Part shown: piece by piece, positions 34,871 through 40,958 of the stretch
Layout: the number at the start of each line of letters is the position of its first letter
How positions within the stretch are numbered: position 1 is the stretch's first letter
From: Pseudomonadota bacterium
Lineage (GTDB): Bacteria; Myxococcota_A; Bradymonadia; UBA4248
Length of the DNA: 40,958 bases
Direction of reading: 5' to 3'
NCBI GenBank assembly: GCA_017441205.1
Contig: JAFRYG010000039.1
Span: forward strand, 1-40,958
Translations under genes and position numbers: made by a program
Notes under the pieces: model-generated
Databases searched by the model: none
The model's input: the letters and a program-made list of their open reading frames with translations, nothing else
Told to the model about the DNA's origin: nothing

Positions 34871-34901
34871 ATTATCCATTATTATCCATTATCAATTATT
34901 C
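34871..34901 (+). repeat. Family D short heptamer array
   Basis: ATTATCC, a three-base slip, then ATTATCC ATTATCA ATTATTC. It lies between the divergent deoA-like and tatA genes, so both upstream regions include it. Confidence 0.6.
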
Positions 34902-34951
34902 ATCGAATATGGTAGAGCGAGTCCGGTGATTACCTTTGGAGGTAGGAATTG

Positions 34952-35200
34952 ATGTTAGTTGTTTTGGCATTTGGGTTTGGAACCCAGGAAATCCTGTTAG
35001 TTCTTGCGCTCGCCATATTGCTTTTTGGTGCGACCAAACTTCCGCAGCTCGGATCGGCCATCGGCCAGGGCATTAAGAATTTCAAGCGCGGCATGCGCGA
35101 AGTCAAGGCAGAAGAAGACGAAGCCAACAAAGCGATCGAAGCCGGCAAAACAGAATCCGACAAACAAAGTACCGACGAACCGGACAAAAAAGCCGATTAG
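34952..35200 (+). CDS. tatA: Twin-arginine translocase subunit TatA
   Basis: This 82-residue protein has the TatA/E plan: a short N-terminal transmembrane helix (QEILLVLALAILLFGATKLPQL), a hinge with the conserved FGATKLPQLG, an amphipathic helix (AIGQGIKNFKRGMREV) and an acidic, Lys-rich tail. It forms the variable-size pore for folded proteins with RR signals. GGAGG lies ten bases before ATG 34952; a TTG just before it is the alternative start. tatB and tatC are not in the window, so the Tat genes are split. Confidence 0.95.
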   Translation: MLVVLAFGFGTQEILLVLALAILLFGATKLPQLGSAIGQGIKNFKRGMREVKAEEDEANKAIEAGKTESDKQSTDEPDKKAD

Positions 35201-35206
35201 GTCATC

Positions 35207-35728
35207 ATGACGCGCACGATTCGAACATTTCTGGCCGCAGTCTGTTTCTGTCTGATGCCGCTGACAGCCCATGCGCTCGAAGGCGACTGGGAAATCGGCG
35301 GCAATGCCGAAACCATCCTCATGTATTCGAGGGATATTTATGGCGGCGGCGGAAAATTCTTTGCCCGATACTCCGTGCTGGACGGATTTAGTCTCGGCGC
35401 TTCCGCCGGTTTTTATGGCGCGCAGGATACAGATATCAAGAAATCCCTCGGCATCTACACGCTGAGCATCGACATGATCTATGCCCTCGACATCCTGGCA
35501 TGGGTTCCCGGAGCCGGCATCAGTCTGTCTTCGCTGTTTTCGGAAAACAAGGTCTGGAAGTGGCATAACAAGGGCCACGGACTGAGCCTCGATTTCGACG
35601 TATTTGTTCAATACCGCGGCATACGCCACCTGGGCATCGGCATCTTTTTCAGTTACCATCTCGTTTTTGTCGACGCCGATTACATCACTGTGGGTCTTGG
35701 CATCAGCTGGTTTTCGGGGATGTTCTGA
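35207..35728 (+). CDS. Small beta-barrel-like outer-membrane or periplasmic protein
   Basis: This 173-residue protein starts six bases after the tatA stop. MTRTIRTFLAAVCFCLMPLTAHALE is a signal peptide cut after AHA. The mature part alternates short hydrophobic and aromatic beta strands (GGKFFARYSVLDGFSLGASAGFY, GLSLDFDVFVQYRGI, LGIGIFFSYHLVFV) and ends with an aromatic residue, WFSGMF, as in outer-membrane barrels. The length suits an eight-stranded barrel. No specific family is recognised. Confidence 0.7.
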   Translation: MTRTIRTFLAAVCFCLMPLTAHALEGDWEIGGNAETILMYSRDIYGGGGKFFARYSVLDGFSLGASAGFYGAQDTDIKKSLGIYTLSIDMIYALDILAWVPGAGISLSSLFSENKVWKWHNKGHGLSLDFDVFVQYRGIRHLGIGIFFSYHLVFVDADYITVGLGISWFSGMF

Positions 35729-35761
35729 TCAGCAGCTTCTCCCTCAGCGGCACGAATACGC

Positions 35762-35790
35762 TTGACACAGCCCGAACGCAGTGCTAGAAG
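35762..35790 (+). promoter_or_regulatory. Promoter of tRNA-Gln
   Basis: A perfect TTGACA at 35762-35767, 17 bases, and TAGAAG at 35785-35790. Transcription would start near 35797, about 20 bases before the tRNA. Confidence 0.7.
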
Positions 35791-35815
35791 GCTTCTCCAG
35801 CGTTTCGGCGCGGAT

Positions 35816-35886
35816 TCCGCGATCGTCTAATGGTAGGACATTGGCTTTTGGTGCCAAGTACCTAGGTTCGAATCCTGGTCGCGGAA
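35816..35886 (+). tRNA. tRNA-Gln (anticodon TTG)
   Basis: The acceptor arms TCCGCGA and TCGCGGA pair fully, with discriminator A at 35886. The anticodon stem TTGGC/GCCAA holds the loop TTTTGGT with anticodon TTG, which reads CAA. The T arm is CTAGG-TTCGAAT-CCTGG. The 3' CCA is not encoded. It is a single tRNA with its own promoter and terminator. Confidence 0.96.
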
Positions 35887-35892
35887 TGAGAG

Positions 35893-35926
35893 AGCAGCAA
35901 TTCAAATGAATTGCTGCTTTTTTTTA
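35893..35926 (+). terminator. Rho-independent terminator of tRNA-Gln
   Basis: AGCAGCAATTCA and its exact complement pair around AA, followed by a run of nine T (the last stem base included). It starts six bases after the tRNA. Confidence 0.93.
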
Positions 35927-35943
35927 ACATTTTCGCGTTTTTC

Positions 35944-36201
35944 AGCGCGATCGCTTGTTTTTTTATACGCTTACGCGGCAGGGGGGCCGAGATTCGCACC
36001 GTCCGGTGAACGGTGCGAATCGCAGTGCAATGTATCGCGCTTAGCAGCGCGGGTGCTTTTTTTGTACGCTTCGCGGTAGGGGGTGTTCGGTTGTGAACAC
36101 CCCCTACACCCCCGCACGCTTCTTTTGGCAATCGTAGTTGCGGGTCGAATGTCCATCCCTGGACATCCCTCCCTCGCCTCTCGCCGCCATCCATGGCGGC
36201 G
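35944..36201. repeat. Cluster of unrelated strong hairpins with a twice-occurring core
   Basis: Two blocks share T-run, TACGCTT, CGCGG, AGGGGG: one near 35957-35987, the other near 36057-36083. Each is preceded by a small GC hairpin (AGCG-CGAT-CGCT; CGCGCT-TAGC-AGCGCG) and followed by a long perfect stem of different sequence: GATTCGCACCGT with its complement (35991-36021) and GTAGGGGGTGTTC with its complement (36076-36107). A nine-base stem CGCCGCCAT/ATGGCGGCG is at 36182-36201. No gene is supported in 35927-36365. Confidence 0.65.
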
Positions 36202-36296
36202 TAATCATTGCAATGAGTCCCCATTATGACTATCCGAAATCATTGCAAGAACTGATAAGGCTAATAACAACGTTTTTGGAGAAACCGAAACCAAAA

Positions 36297-36364
36297 GCGC
36301 CGGGCGTATTGGCGGACAGCCAATAGCCCGGCGCAAAAGGCCGTATGGGCGCAGCCCATAGGCC
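36297..36364 (+). repeat. Two family B bulged-G hairpins at the 3' end of the kinase gene
   Basis: Copy 14 (36297-36334): outer GCGCCGGGC/GCCCGGCGC, unpaired G at 36306, inner TATTGGC-GGACA-GCCAATA. Copy 15 (36339-36364): outer GGCC/GGCC, unpaired G at 36343, inner TATGGGC-GCA-GCCCATA. Copy 15 ends one base before the complement of the kinase stop codon. Confidence 0.85.
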
Positions 36365-36365
36365 G

Positions 36366-37739
36366 CTACTCCAAAAAAGCGAAAATAATCGCCAGAACAA
36401 TCAATATGCCAAAAACAATGAATCCGATAATGAGCAGCCGGTAATTGGCAATTCCGCCCTGGGCAGAGTCATCCTGATTCGCAGAGATGATCTCGTTTTC
36501 GGGATCAGAAATACAGCGCATCTGGCCGCTGGAAGGAATGCTGCGCATCTGGCCGCTGGAAGGAATGCAGCGCATCTGGCCGCTGGAGGAAATATCATCG
36601 CGTTCATTGCCCGCCAGAATCGTATGCTGAACCCGGCTGACGGGGATGTCGACGGATCGACGAAGCGTAGGATTCTCGTTCGAATCCAGCGTTGCCGAAA
36701 TACCCGAAATCACATCCGAGCGCACCTGGCTCATTTCGGAAAGCTGGTTCATGCTTATCCGCAGAGAAACGCTGGGATCGCTCGTACCGTCCGCAGCCCA
36801 CTCCGGCAGCTGATGGAGTGCCTGAAGTGCTTCATTTGCAGTTTGGTAGCGATCACTCGGCGATTTTTCGAGACACTTCAGAATGAATGCGATCATCTCG
36901 CTCGAAAGCTCGACCTCAGGCCGCAAAACCAGCATCGGCACCTGCGCATTCACATGCTGCATCATGACGTTGTAGGGGCGATTCCCGGGAAATGGCGGTT
37001 TGGATGTCGCAAGTTCATAGAGCACGCACCCCAGGGAATAAATATCGGATGCCTGCGTCACCGGCGAAGCTGTCGCCTGCTCGGGCGACATATACCATGG
37101 CGTTCCCAATGCCTGTCCGGAAAACGTAATCTTTGCACCATCCGTCAAAGCCGCAAGGCCAAAATCGAGAATTTTTACGAAGTGATTGTCTCCGGCTTCC
37201 TGCGTGATCATGATGTTGTCGGGCTTGAGATCACGATGGATGACGTTCATCTCGTGCGCTTCGGACAACGCATTGAGCACCTGATGTGCAATATGAACGA
37301 TGAACTGCCCCGAAAGCTCACTGCCCGGAATATTCGAAAGCTCTATGCCCTGAACGTATTCCATGACGATATACGCGATATCGCCATCCTCAATACCGGA
37401 ATCGATGAGCTGAACGACATTGGGGTGAATGACGCGAGCGACGGATTTGGCCTCGCGTTCGAACCGCGCCAGAATCTGATCATCGGTAATATGAAGTTTG
37501 GAAAGGACCTTGATGGCGACGACGCGGTTGATCTGAATCTGACGGCCTTCATAAACCGTTCCCATGCCGCCCTGGCCGATCTTGCGCAGCGCGACGAAAC
37601 TGCCGCCCAATGGCCTGCCCAAAATATTATTGTTTCCGCTGGCAAGCTCCTCCGGCGCAATACCGAACCATCCGTCGTTTGCGCAGCGCTGACCAACTTC
37701 AGCCAATTCAGAATGACATTTTGGGCAAATTGCGACCAT
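36366..37739 (-). CDS. Hanks-type serine/threonine protein kinase with C-terminal membrane anchor
   Basis: The 457-residue protein begins with a CxxC motif (CPKC, residues 5-8, with Cys19) that may bind zinc. The kinase domain follows: glycine loop IGQGGMGTVYEG (54-65), VAIK with Lys77, catalytic HRDLKPDN with Asp170, DFG at 192-194 and GTPWYMSPEQA. All catalytic residues are present. A Ser-rich linker contains the 9-residue repeat IPSSGQMRC three times, and a single transmembrane helix (LLIIGFIVFGILIVLAIIFAF) ends the chain. No extracellular sensor domain follows the membrane helix, so the kinase is simply anchored. Such kinases are abundant in Myxococcota. It appears to be a single-gene unit. 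Confidence 0.95.
   Translation of the reverse strand: MVAICPKCHSELAEVGQRCANDGWFGIAPEELASGNNNILGRPLGGSFVALRKIGQGGMGTVYEGRQIQINRVVAIKVLSKLHITDDQILARFEREAKSVARVIHPNVVQLIDSGIEDGDIAYIVMEYVQGIELSNIPGSELSGQFIVHIAHQVLNALSEAHEMNVIHRDLKPDNIMITQEAGDNHFVKILDFGLAALTDGAKITFSGQALGTPWYMSPEQATASPVTQASDIYSLGCVLYELATSKPPFPGNRPYNVMMQHVNAQVPMLVLRPEVELSSEMIAFILKCLEKSPSDRYQTANEALQALHQLPEWAADGTSDPSVSLRISMNQLSEMSQVRSDVISGISATLDSNENPTLRRSVDIPVSRVQHTILAGNERDDISSSGQMRCIPSSGQMRSIPSSGQMRCISDPENEIISANQDDSAQGGIANYRLLIIGFIVFGILIVLAIIFAFLE
36516..36596 (-). repeat. 27-bp coding tandem repeat in the kinase linker
   Basis: Three units start at 36516, 36543 and 36570 and encode three IPSSGQMRC-type nonapeptides. Each differs by only one or two bases, pointing to recent expansion. 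Confidence 0.9.
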
Positions 37740-37786
37740 TTTTAATTTCCCGCAATGACAGCATCAAATACCATCAAACCTTATTT

Positions 37787-37816
37787 TATATACCAATAAA
37801 CAATCAGACACTGCAA
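37787..37816 (-). promoter_or_regulatory. Possible promoter of the kinase gene
   Basis: On the minus strand TTGCAG (37816-37811), 18 bases, and TATATA (37792-37787) lie in a very AT-rich stretch about 50 bases before the ATG. Confidence 0.35.
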
Positions 37817-37867
37817 TAACGAAATCGACACATTTCATGTGACATTTCAAGAGATTATCTATAAATC

Positions 37868-38569
37868 TTAACCCAATCCGCCTCCGGCAACCGTCTCCAG
37901 ATGTTCCAGGGCATTCTCTGCTGCAGCCTGCTGTGCTTCTTTCTTGCTTTTTCCCATCCCCCTTGCGACGGGAACATTATCGATACACACCTCGACCTCG
38001 AATGTCGGCGCATGACTCGGTCCTATCTCGTTCAGAACTTCATAACGCAGCTCCCGATGGGCCGACTGAACTTTTTCCTGAAGCCGTGTTTTGGCATCCC
38101 GGGCGAGCCATTCGCCATCCGGACATTTGAGAAAATCTGCATGATGTCTCAGGATAAACTCACGCGCATTATCGATCCCACCATCCAGATAAATAGCGCC
38201 AATCACAGCCTCATAAGCGTCGGCAAGCGTTCCGGAACGAAGCATCCCGGCAGCAGTCATTTCGCCCTTGCCCATGCGGATATAGGATTCGAATTCGAGT
38301 TTTCTGGCGAGCTGGCAAAGCGCAGCTTCACACACGAGCCGGCTTCTGAGCCGCGACAATTCCCCCTCCTGTACCTCCGGATACTGTACATAAAGGACGT
38401 CACCAATCACAAAATCCAGAACCGCATCACCGAGAAACTCCAGTCTCTGATTATCATGATGACTGCCCCCATGCTCAAAAGCATAGGAGCGGTGAGTCAG
38501 AGCCTGATCGAGCAAAGCCTGGTCACGAAAAGTATACCCGAGCAATGCCTCAAAATCACTGAGCATCAT
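37868..38569 (-). CDS. rnc: Ribonuclease III
   Basis: This 233-residue enzyme cuts double-stranded RNA in rRNA and mRNA processing. The signature NQRLEFLGDAVLDFVIGD holds the metal-binding Glu and Asp, with a later DAYEAVIGAIYLDGG supplying the second acidic pair. A double-stranded RNA-binding domain is at the C-terminus (GPSHAPTFEVEVCI...GKSKKEAQQAAAENAL). The start is ATG 38569 or the adjacent 38566, after AAGGAAG. It overlaps the response-regulator gene by 11-14 bases, so translation is probably coupled. The upstream frame to 38665 is non-coding for this protein. Confidence 0.96.
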   Translation of the reverse strand: MMLSDFEALLGYTFRDQALLDQALTHRSYAFEHGGSHHDNQRLEFLGDAVLDFVIGDVLYVQYPEVQEGELSRLRSRLVCEAALCQLARKLEFESYIRMGKGEMTAAGMLRSGTLADAYEAVIGAIYLDGGIDNAREFILRHHADFLKCPDGEWLARDAKTRLQEKVQSAHRELRYEVLNEIGPSHAPTFEVEVCIDNVPVARGMGKSKKEAQQAAAENALEHLETVAGGGLG

Positions 38570-38969
38570 TCGGCTTCCTTCGGCGAACTTTGGACAGAAC
38601 GCGTCGTGCCTTAAAGAGAAGTTCCTGCCCCTTGAACGGTTTATCGATATAATCATCCGCCCCATACATCGGCGAACTCAATTCATTGAGCGTCTCACCG
38701 ATACCGGTGAGCATGAGTACGCCGGTCGCTGCAATTTCCGGATCCTCATGTGTCCGGATATAGCGCAGGATTTCCCAACCCGTCAGCCCCGGCATCATCA
38801 CATCGAGGATGATCAATGTCGGTCTTTCTATCAAAAGCAGTTCAAGCGTTTTTTCTCCGTCGTTTGCCTCAACAATACGGCAATCCGTAGACTCCAGATT
38901 AATCCGAACAAGCTGGCGCAAATCAGGATCATCATCGGCGATCAGAATCAAGGGGCTTTCGTCTGACAT
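38556..38969 (-). CDS. Stand-alone response regulator receiver protein
   Basis: This 137-residue protein is a CheY-like receiver domain with a short basic tail and no output domain. The acidic pocket is Asp12-Asp13-Asp14, the phosphorylated residue is Asp56 in IILDVMMPGLTG, and the switch residues are Thr88 and Lys110 in YIDKPF. AGAGGA precedes the ATG. No histidine kinase is in the window. It is fourth in a five-gene operon and overlaps rnc. Confidence 0.93.
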   Translation of the reverse strand: MSDESPLILIADDDPDLRQLVRINLESTDCRIVEANDGEKTLELLLIERPTLIILDVMMPGLTGWEILRYIRTHEDPEIAATGVLMLTGIGETLNELSSPMYGADDYIDKPFKGQELLFKARRVLSKVRRRKPNDAQ

Positions 38970-38984
38970 TTTATCCTCTCCAAC

Positions 38985-39431
38985 TTACAGGATACCCCGT
39001 GCACGATTGGCACGTCTCAAAAACTCACCCAGGCCTTCCACACTGTAAATATGCCATCTCAATTTGACACGCTCCATCTCAAAAATGAGCGGAAACATCG
39101 TTGCGTCACGGCCTCCATTACCCGGAAGACGGACTTTGACATGTACGTAGGAATAGCCGGTATCTTCGGCAATTTCGACCTGTTCAAATTCGTAATAATT
39201 CTTTTTATTGGCATACCAGTCCGAACGAACGATTCCTCCCAGCGAATACAGTTCTGAGCAGACTTTTTCATTGTCGCAAAGCTCACGCACAACGCGATTA
39301 TCGCCAGTAGGCATGCTTGCAAACATGCGATCAACGGCATCGACATCCGGTTCAAAAATCAACCGGCAGCCGCCCGTCGAAAACATGACAAAGACCAAAA
39401 CAAAGCCAAGAATGAGATGCTTTAATTTCAT
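38985..39431 (-). CDS. Small lipoprotein of unknown function
   Basis: From ATG 39431 the 148-residue product has the signal MKLKHLILGFVLVFVMFSTGGC (Cys22). A GTG at 39443, overlapping the upstream stop as GTGA, is an alternative start four codons longer. The mature chain has two early Cys (ELCDNEKVC) and a beta-rich C-terminal half (YSYVHVKVRLPGNGG, MFPLIFEMERVKLRWHIYSVEG), which resembles NTF2-like or DUF4878-type folds in outline only. It lies in the operon between the 415-residue protein and the response regulator. Confidence 0.7.
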   Translation of the reverse strand: MKLKHLILGFVLVFVMFSTGGCRLIFEPDVDAVDRMFASMPTGDNRVVRELCDNEKVCSELYSLGGIVRSDWYANKKNYYEFEQVEIAEDTGYSYVHVKVRLPGNGGRDATMFPLIFEMERVKLRWHIYSVEGLGEFLRRANRARGIL

Positions 39432-39439
39432 AATACAGC

Positions 39440-40687
39440 TCACATCATTAAAGGAAGCCGGTACGCAAACATGGGATCCTGATATTCAAAATGCAGAATA
39501 TTATCGAGCAGAAAATCACCGAAATTGTAGTGTCCGGCAGGAATCTGGGATACGTCGCAGCGGAAAATGAATTCAATCGCGGCATGATAAGCTTTTTCAA
39601 GCGCCTCAGGACTTATCGCAATTTCATTCATCTTCTTGCCGTAAAACCTATCGATGGTCACATCCAGCACTTCCTGAAGGCACATCCCATCTACGATGCC
39701 GCTGCGATGAAGCATCGGAAATACCTCGCGTACATCGACATCAAAATACTCACGGCTCCACTTTGTAAAAGCAAAAATATACCATTCAACCCCCGTGCAG
39801 CCGCTCGCCAGAAGAATAAAGTAGCACATGCGAAGCTTTTGCTGCACATAGCGGCGAAGCATCTCGAACGTCATATGCTGACCAAACTGCGTCATGAGCG
39901 TCCCTTCGAGAGCCCCCAGCTTGCGCCATCGGACAATCGGGATATAGTCCAGAAGATAATCCTGCGTGTCGGAGGGCAAAGGTGCAAGCGCATCCCGCCA
40001 TCGTTCGAGTTCATTCTGATCCCGAAGATAAAGATAGAATCGAACATCAGCATTCTGCTCAAGTGCAGAAAATACCTTCAAAACCTCTTCATCACCGGCA
40101 TTCTCGGCCAATGCGGCATCGACAAGACTCGATGAAATGCCGCGAGCCTTCGAAGGAATGCCTTCGAGGCGCATGATCATTTCTTCGTAATAAAGATTGC
40201 GCTCATTGTTCTGGCGCGTTTCGTTATTCGTTTCAAAAATCTGGAGCAGTATCTTGGACTGTGAAAATTTACCGCTCGTAAACTTGCGCTCGATCAGCGA
40301 CAGAACCTGACTTCCCTTTTCATTCGTGTCTTCTGAACCATTGAAATAACTGAACAAAAGATCGCGAAGAATCCCAAGTTCATTCGGAACAAGTTGGGAA
40401 AGTGCTGGCAAATGCTCATTCTCAATGAGAATAGATAAATAGGCGCGGGATGCAGAAATATCCGGATTCTGAATGCCAATCTCCTTCATGACCATCAGCG
40501 CCAGAACATCCAGTGCATCCACAGTCCGATGGTTTCCCAAAGATGAATCTGCATTGACCTTTTGCAGTGTTTCTTCATACCGCTCTGCAAACTGGGGACA
40601 TATGGCATCCAGATAACGCCCCAGATAACCGTCATCTGTTGTGGCTTTGCCGCCCCGCATCATTTTTTCCACCAGTCGGCCAAACAT
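39440..40687 (-). CDS. Hypothetical cytoplasmic helical protein
   Basis: This 415-residue protein starts MFGRLVEKMMRGGK behind AGGAAG. It has no signal peptide. The chain is mostly helical, with one hydrophobic stretch (RMCYFILLASGCTGVEWYIFAF, about 290-312) that is not a clear transmembrane helix. I do not recognise a family. It is the first gene of the five-gene operon (this gene, lipoprotein, response regulator, rnc, with overlaps). Its stop overlaps the next gene, so the group is tightly coupled, and it may depend on the receiver protein. Confidence 0.8.
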   Translation of the reverse strand: MFGRLVEKMMRGGKATTDDGYLGRYLDAICPQFAERYEETLQKVNADSSLGNHRTVDALDVLALMVMKEIGIQNPDISASRAYLSILIENEHLPALSQLVPNELGILRDLLFSYFNGSEDTNEKGSQVLSLIERKFTSGKFSQSKILLQIFETNNETRQNNERNLYYEEMIMRLEGIPSKARGISSSLVDAALAENAGDEEVLKVFSALEQNADVRFYLYLRDQNELERWRDALAPLPSDTQDYLLDYIPIVRWRKLGALEGTLMTQFGQHMTFEMLRRYVQQKLRMCYFILLASGCTGVEWYIFAFTKWSREYFDVDVREVFPMLHRSGIVDGMCLQEVLDVTIDRFYGKKMNEIAISPEALEKAYHAAIEFIFRCDVSQIPAGHYNFGDFLLDNILHFEYQDPMFAYRLPLMM

Positions 40688-40722
40688 TCAACCCTTCTTC
40701 CTGCTGTGTTCGCCAAATAAAC

Positions 40723-40736
40723 GTGCCCGAAGGCAC
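40723..40736 (-). promoter_or_regulatory. UUCG hairpin in the leader of the 415-residue protein gene
   Basis: On the minus strand GTGCC-TTCG-GGCAC, followed by GTTTATTT, about 36 bases before the ATG. It could be an attenuator or mRNA-stabilising hairpin. The evidence is structural only. Confidence 0.4.
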
Positions 40737-40794
40737 CATTTAGTATCACCGATTTTCAAAAAGACACAAGTTTAAAGGGAGTCTTTTATTGCTG

Positions 40795-40958
40795 GGGGTT
40801 ATGGGTTGGGAATTCGCAATGCATAATGCGTAATGCATAATGCGTAATGCGTAATGCGTAATGCGTAATGCGTAATGCGTAATGCGTAATGCGTAATGCG
40901 TAATGCGTAATGCGTAATGCGTAATGCGTAATGCGTAATGCATAATGCGTAATGCGTA
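40795..40958 (-). repeat. Family D heptamer array running off the window edge
   Basis: In-phase GCGTAAT units with occasional GCATAAT (40821, 40835, 40940) run to the last base, about 19 units. On the minus strand these read ATTACGC and ATTATGC, the latter identical to the array at 29195. The left edge reads AACCCAT AACCCCC on the minus strand, linking it to the arrays at 19496 and 32116. Confidence 0.9.

Noticed and set aside
5779..36364. Family B hairpins as integron attC sites
   Set aside because: attC sites have conserved RYYYAAC and GTTRRRY ends and flank gene cassettes. Those boxes and an integrase gene are absent here.
36345..37745. 466-residue plus-strand open frame
   Set aside because: It is antisense to the Ser/Thr kinase, which keeps every catalytic residue.

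Overview
The window looks like part of the chromosome of a Gram-negative, deltaproteobacterial bacterium related to Myxococcota. This placement is inferred from gene content; no rRNA or marker phylogeny was possible. The clues are ten predicted lipoproteins, cysteine-rich modules with the NCGSCG pattern, MopE-type Asp/Asn/Cys motifs, a DUF4215-type cysteine-rich repeat, thrombospondin type 3 repeats, two C-termini resembling MYXO-CTERM sorting signals, and a Hanks-type Ser/Thr kinase. Base composition looks moderate rather than the very high GC of classical myxobacteria, and roughly 2000-3750 is clearly AT-richer. There are no phage genes, transposases, rRNA genes or CRISPR arrays.

Layout. 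1-1242 (minus) is an AAA-ATPase-like gene whose 3' part is replaced by a dispersed repeat. 1.5-11.6 kb (plus) is a surface-protein island: a repeat-rich cysteine lipoprotein with a frame-broken remnant behind it, then three related lipoproteins (Cys-rich modules, MopE motif, choice-of-anchor L-like domain). 12.0-31.99 kb is almost all minus strand: serC, a 1240-residue thrombospondin type 3 repeat protein, a threonine-synthase-like PLP enzyme, moxR, pspA with a YbjN-like partner, an unknown lipoprotein, an L,D-transpeptidase, a CGCG/GLUG-type lipoprotein, rsmA coupled to a PEGA-like protein, and a Pro/Ser-rich lipoprotein. 32.2-34.7 kb (minus) holds a PEGA lipoprotein, an MBL-fold hydrolase and a pyrimidine-nucleoside phosphorylase. 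34.95-35.9 kb (plus) holds tatA, a small envelope protein and tRNA-Gln. 36.4-40.7 kb (minus) holds a Ser/Thr kinase and a five-gene operon ending in a response regulator and RNase III.

The most unusual content is between the genes. At least four families of small dispersed repeats occupy nearly every longer gap. Family A is a three-hairpin element in seven copies, one of which lies in frame inside the AAA-ATPase gene. Family B has 15 copies in 41 kb. Each is a two-part hairpin in which one unpaired G separates an outer stem from an inner stem that begins with TAT/ATA. Both stems change sequence from copy to copy while pairing is kept, and the copies cluster just after stop codons. Family C is an inverted repeat with the core GACGTGTC-AC-GACACGTC, found singly and as three 54-bp tandem units. 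Family D consists of degenerate 7-bp tandem arrays at five intergenic sites. Family B is the best candidate for an undescribed system.

Functionally the window is dominated by the cell envelope: lipoproteins, cell-wall cross-linking (L,D-transpeptidase), membrane stress (PspA), protein export (TatA) and surface adhesin-like proteins. Housekeeping genes (serC, rsmA, rnc, nucleoside phosphorylase, tRNA-Gln) are interspersed.
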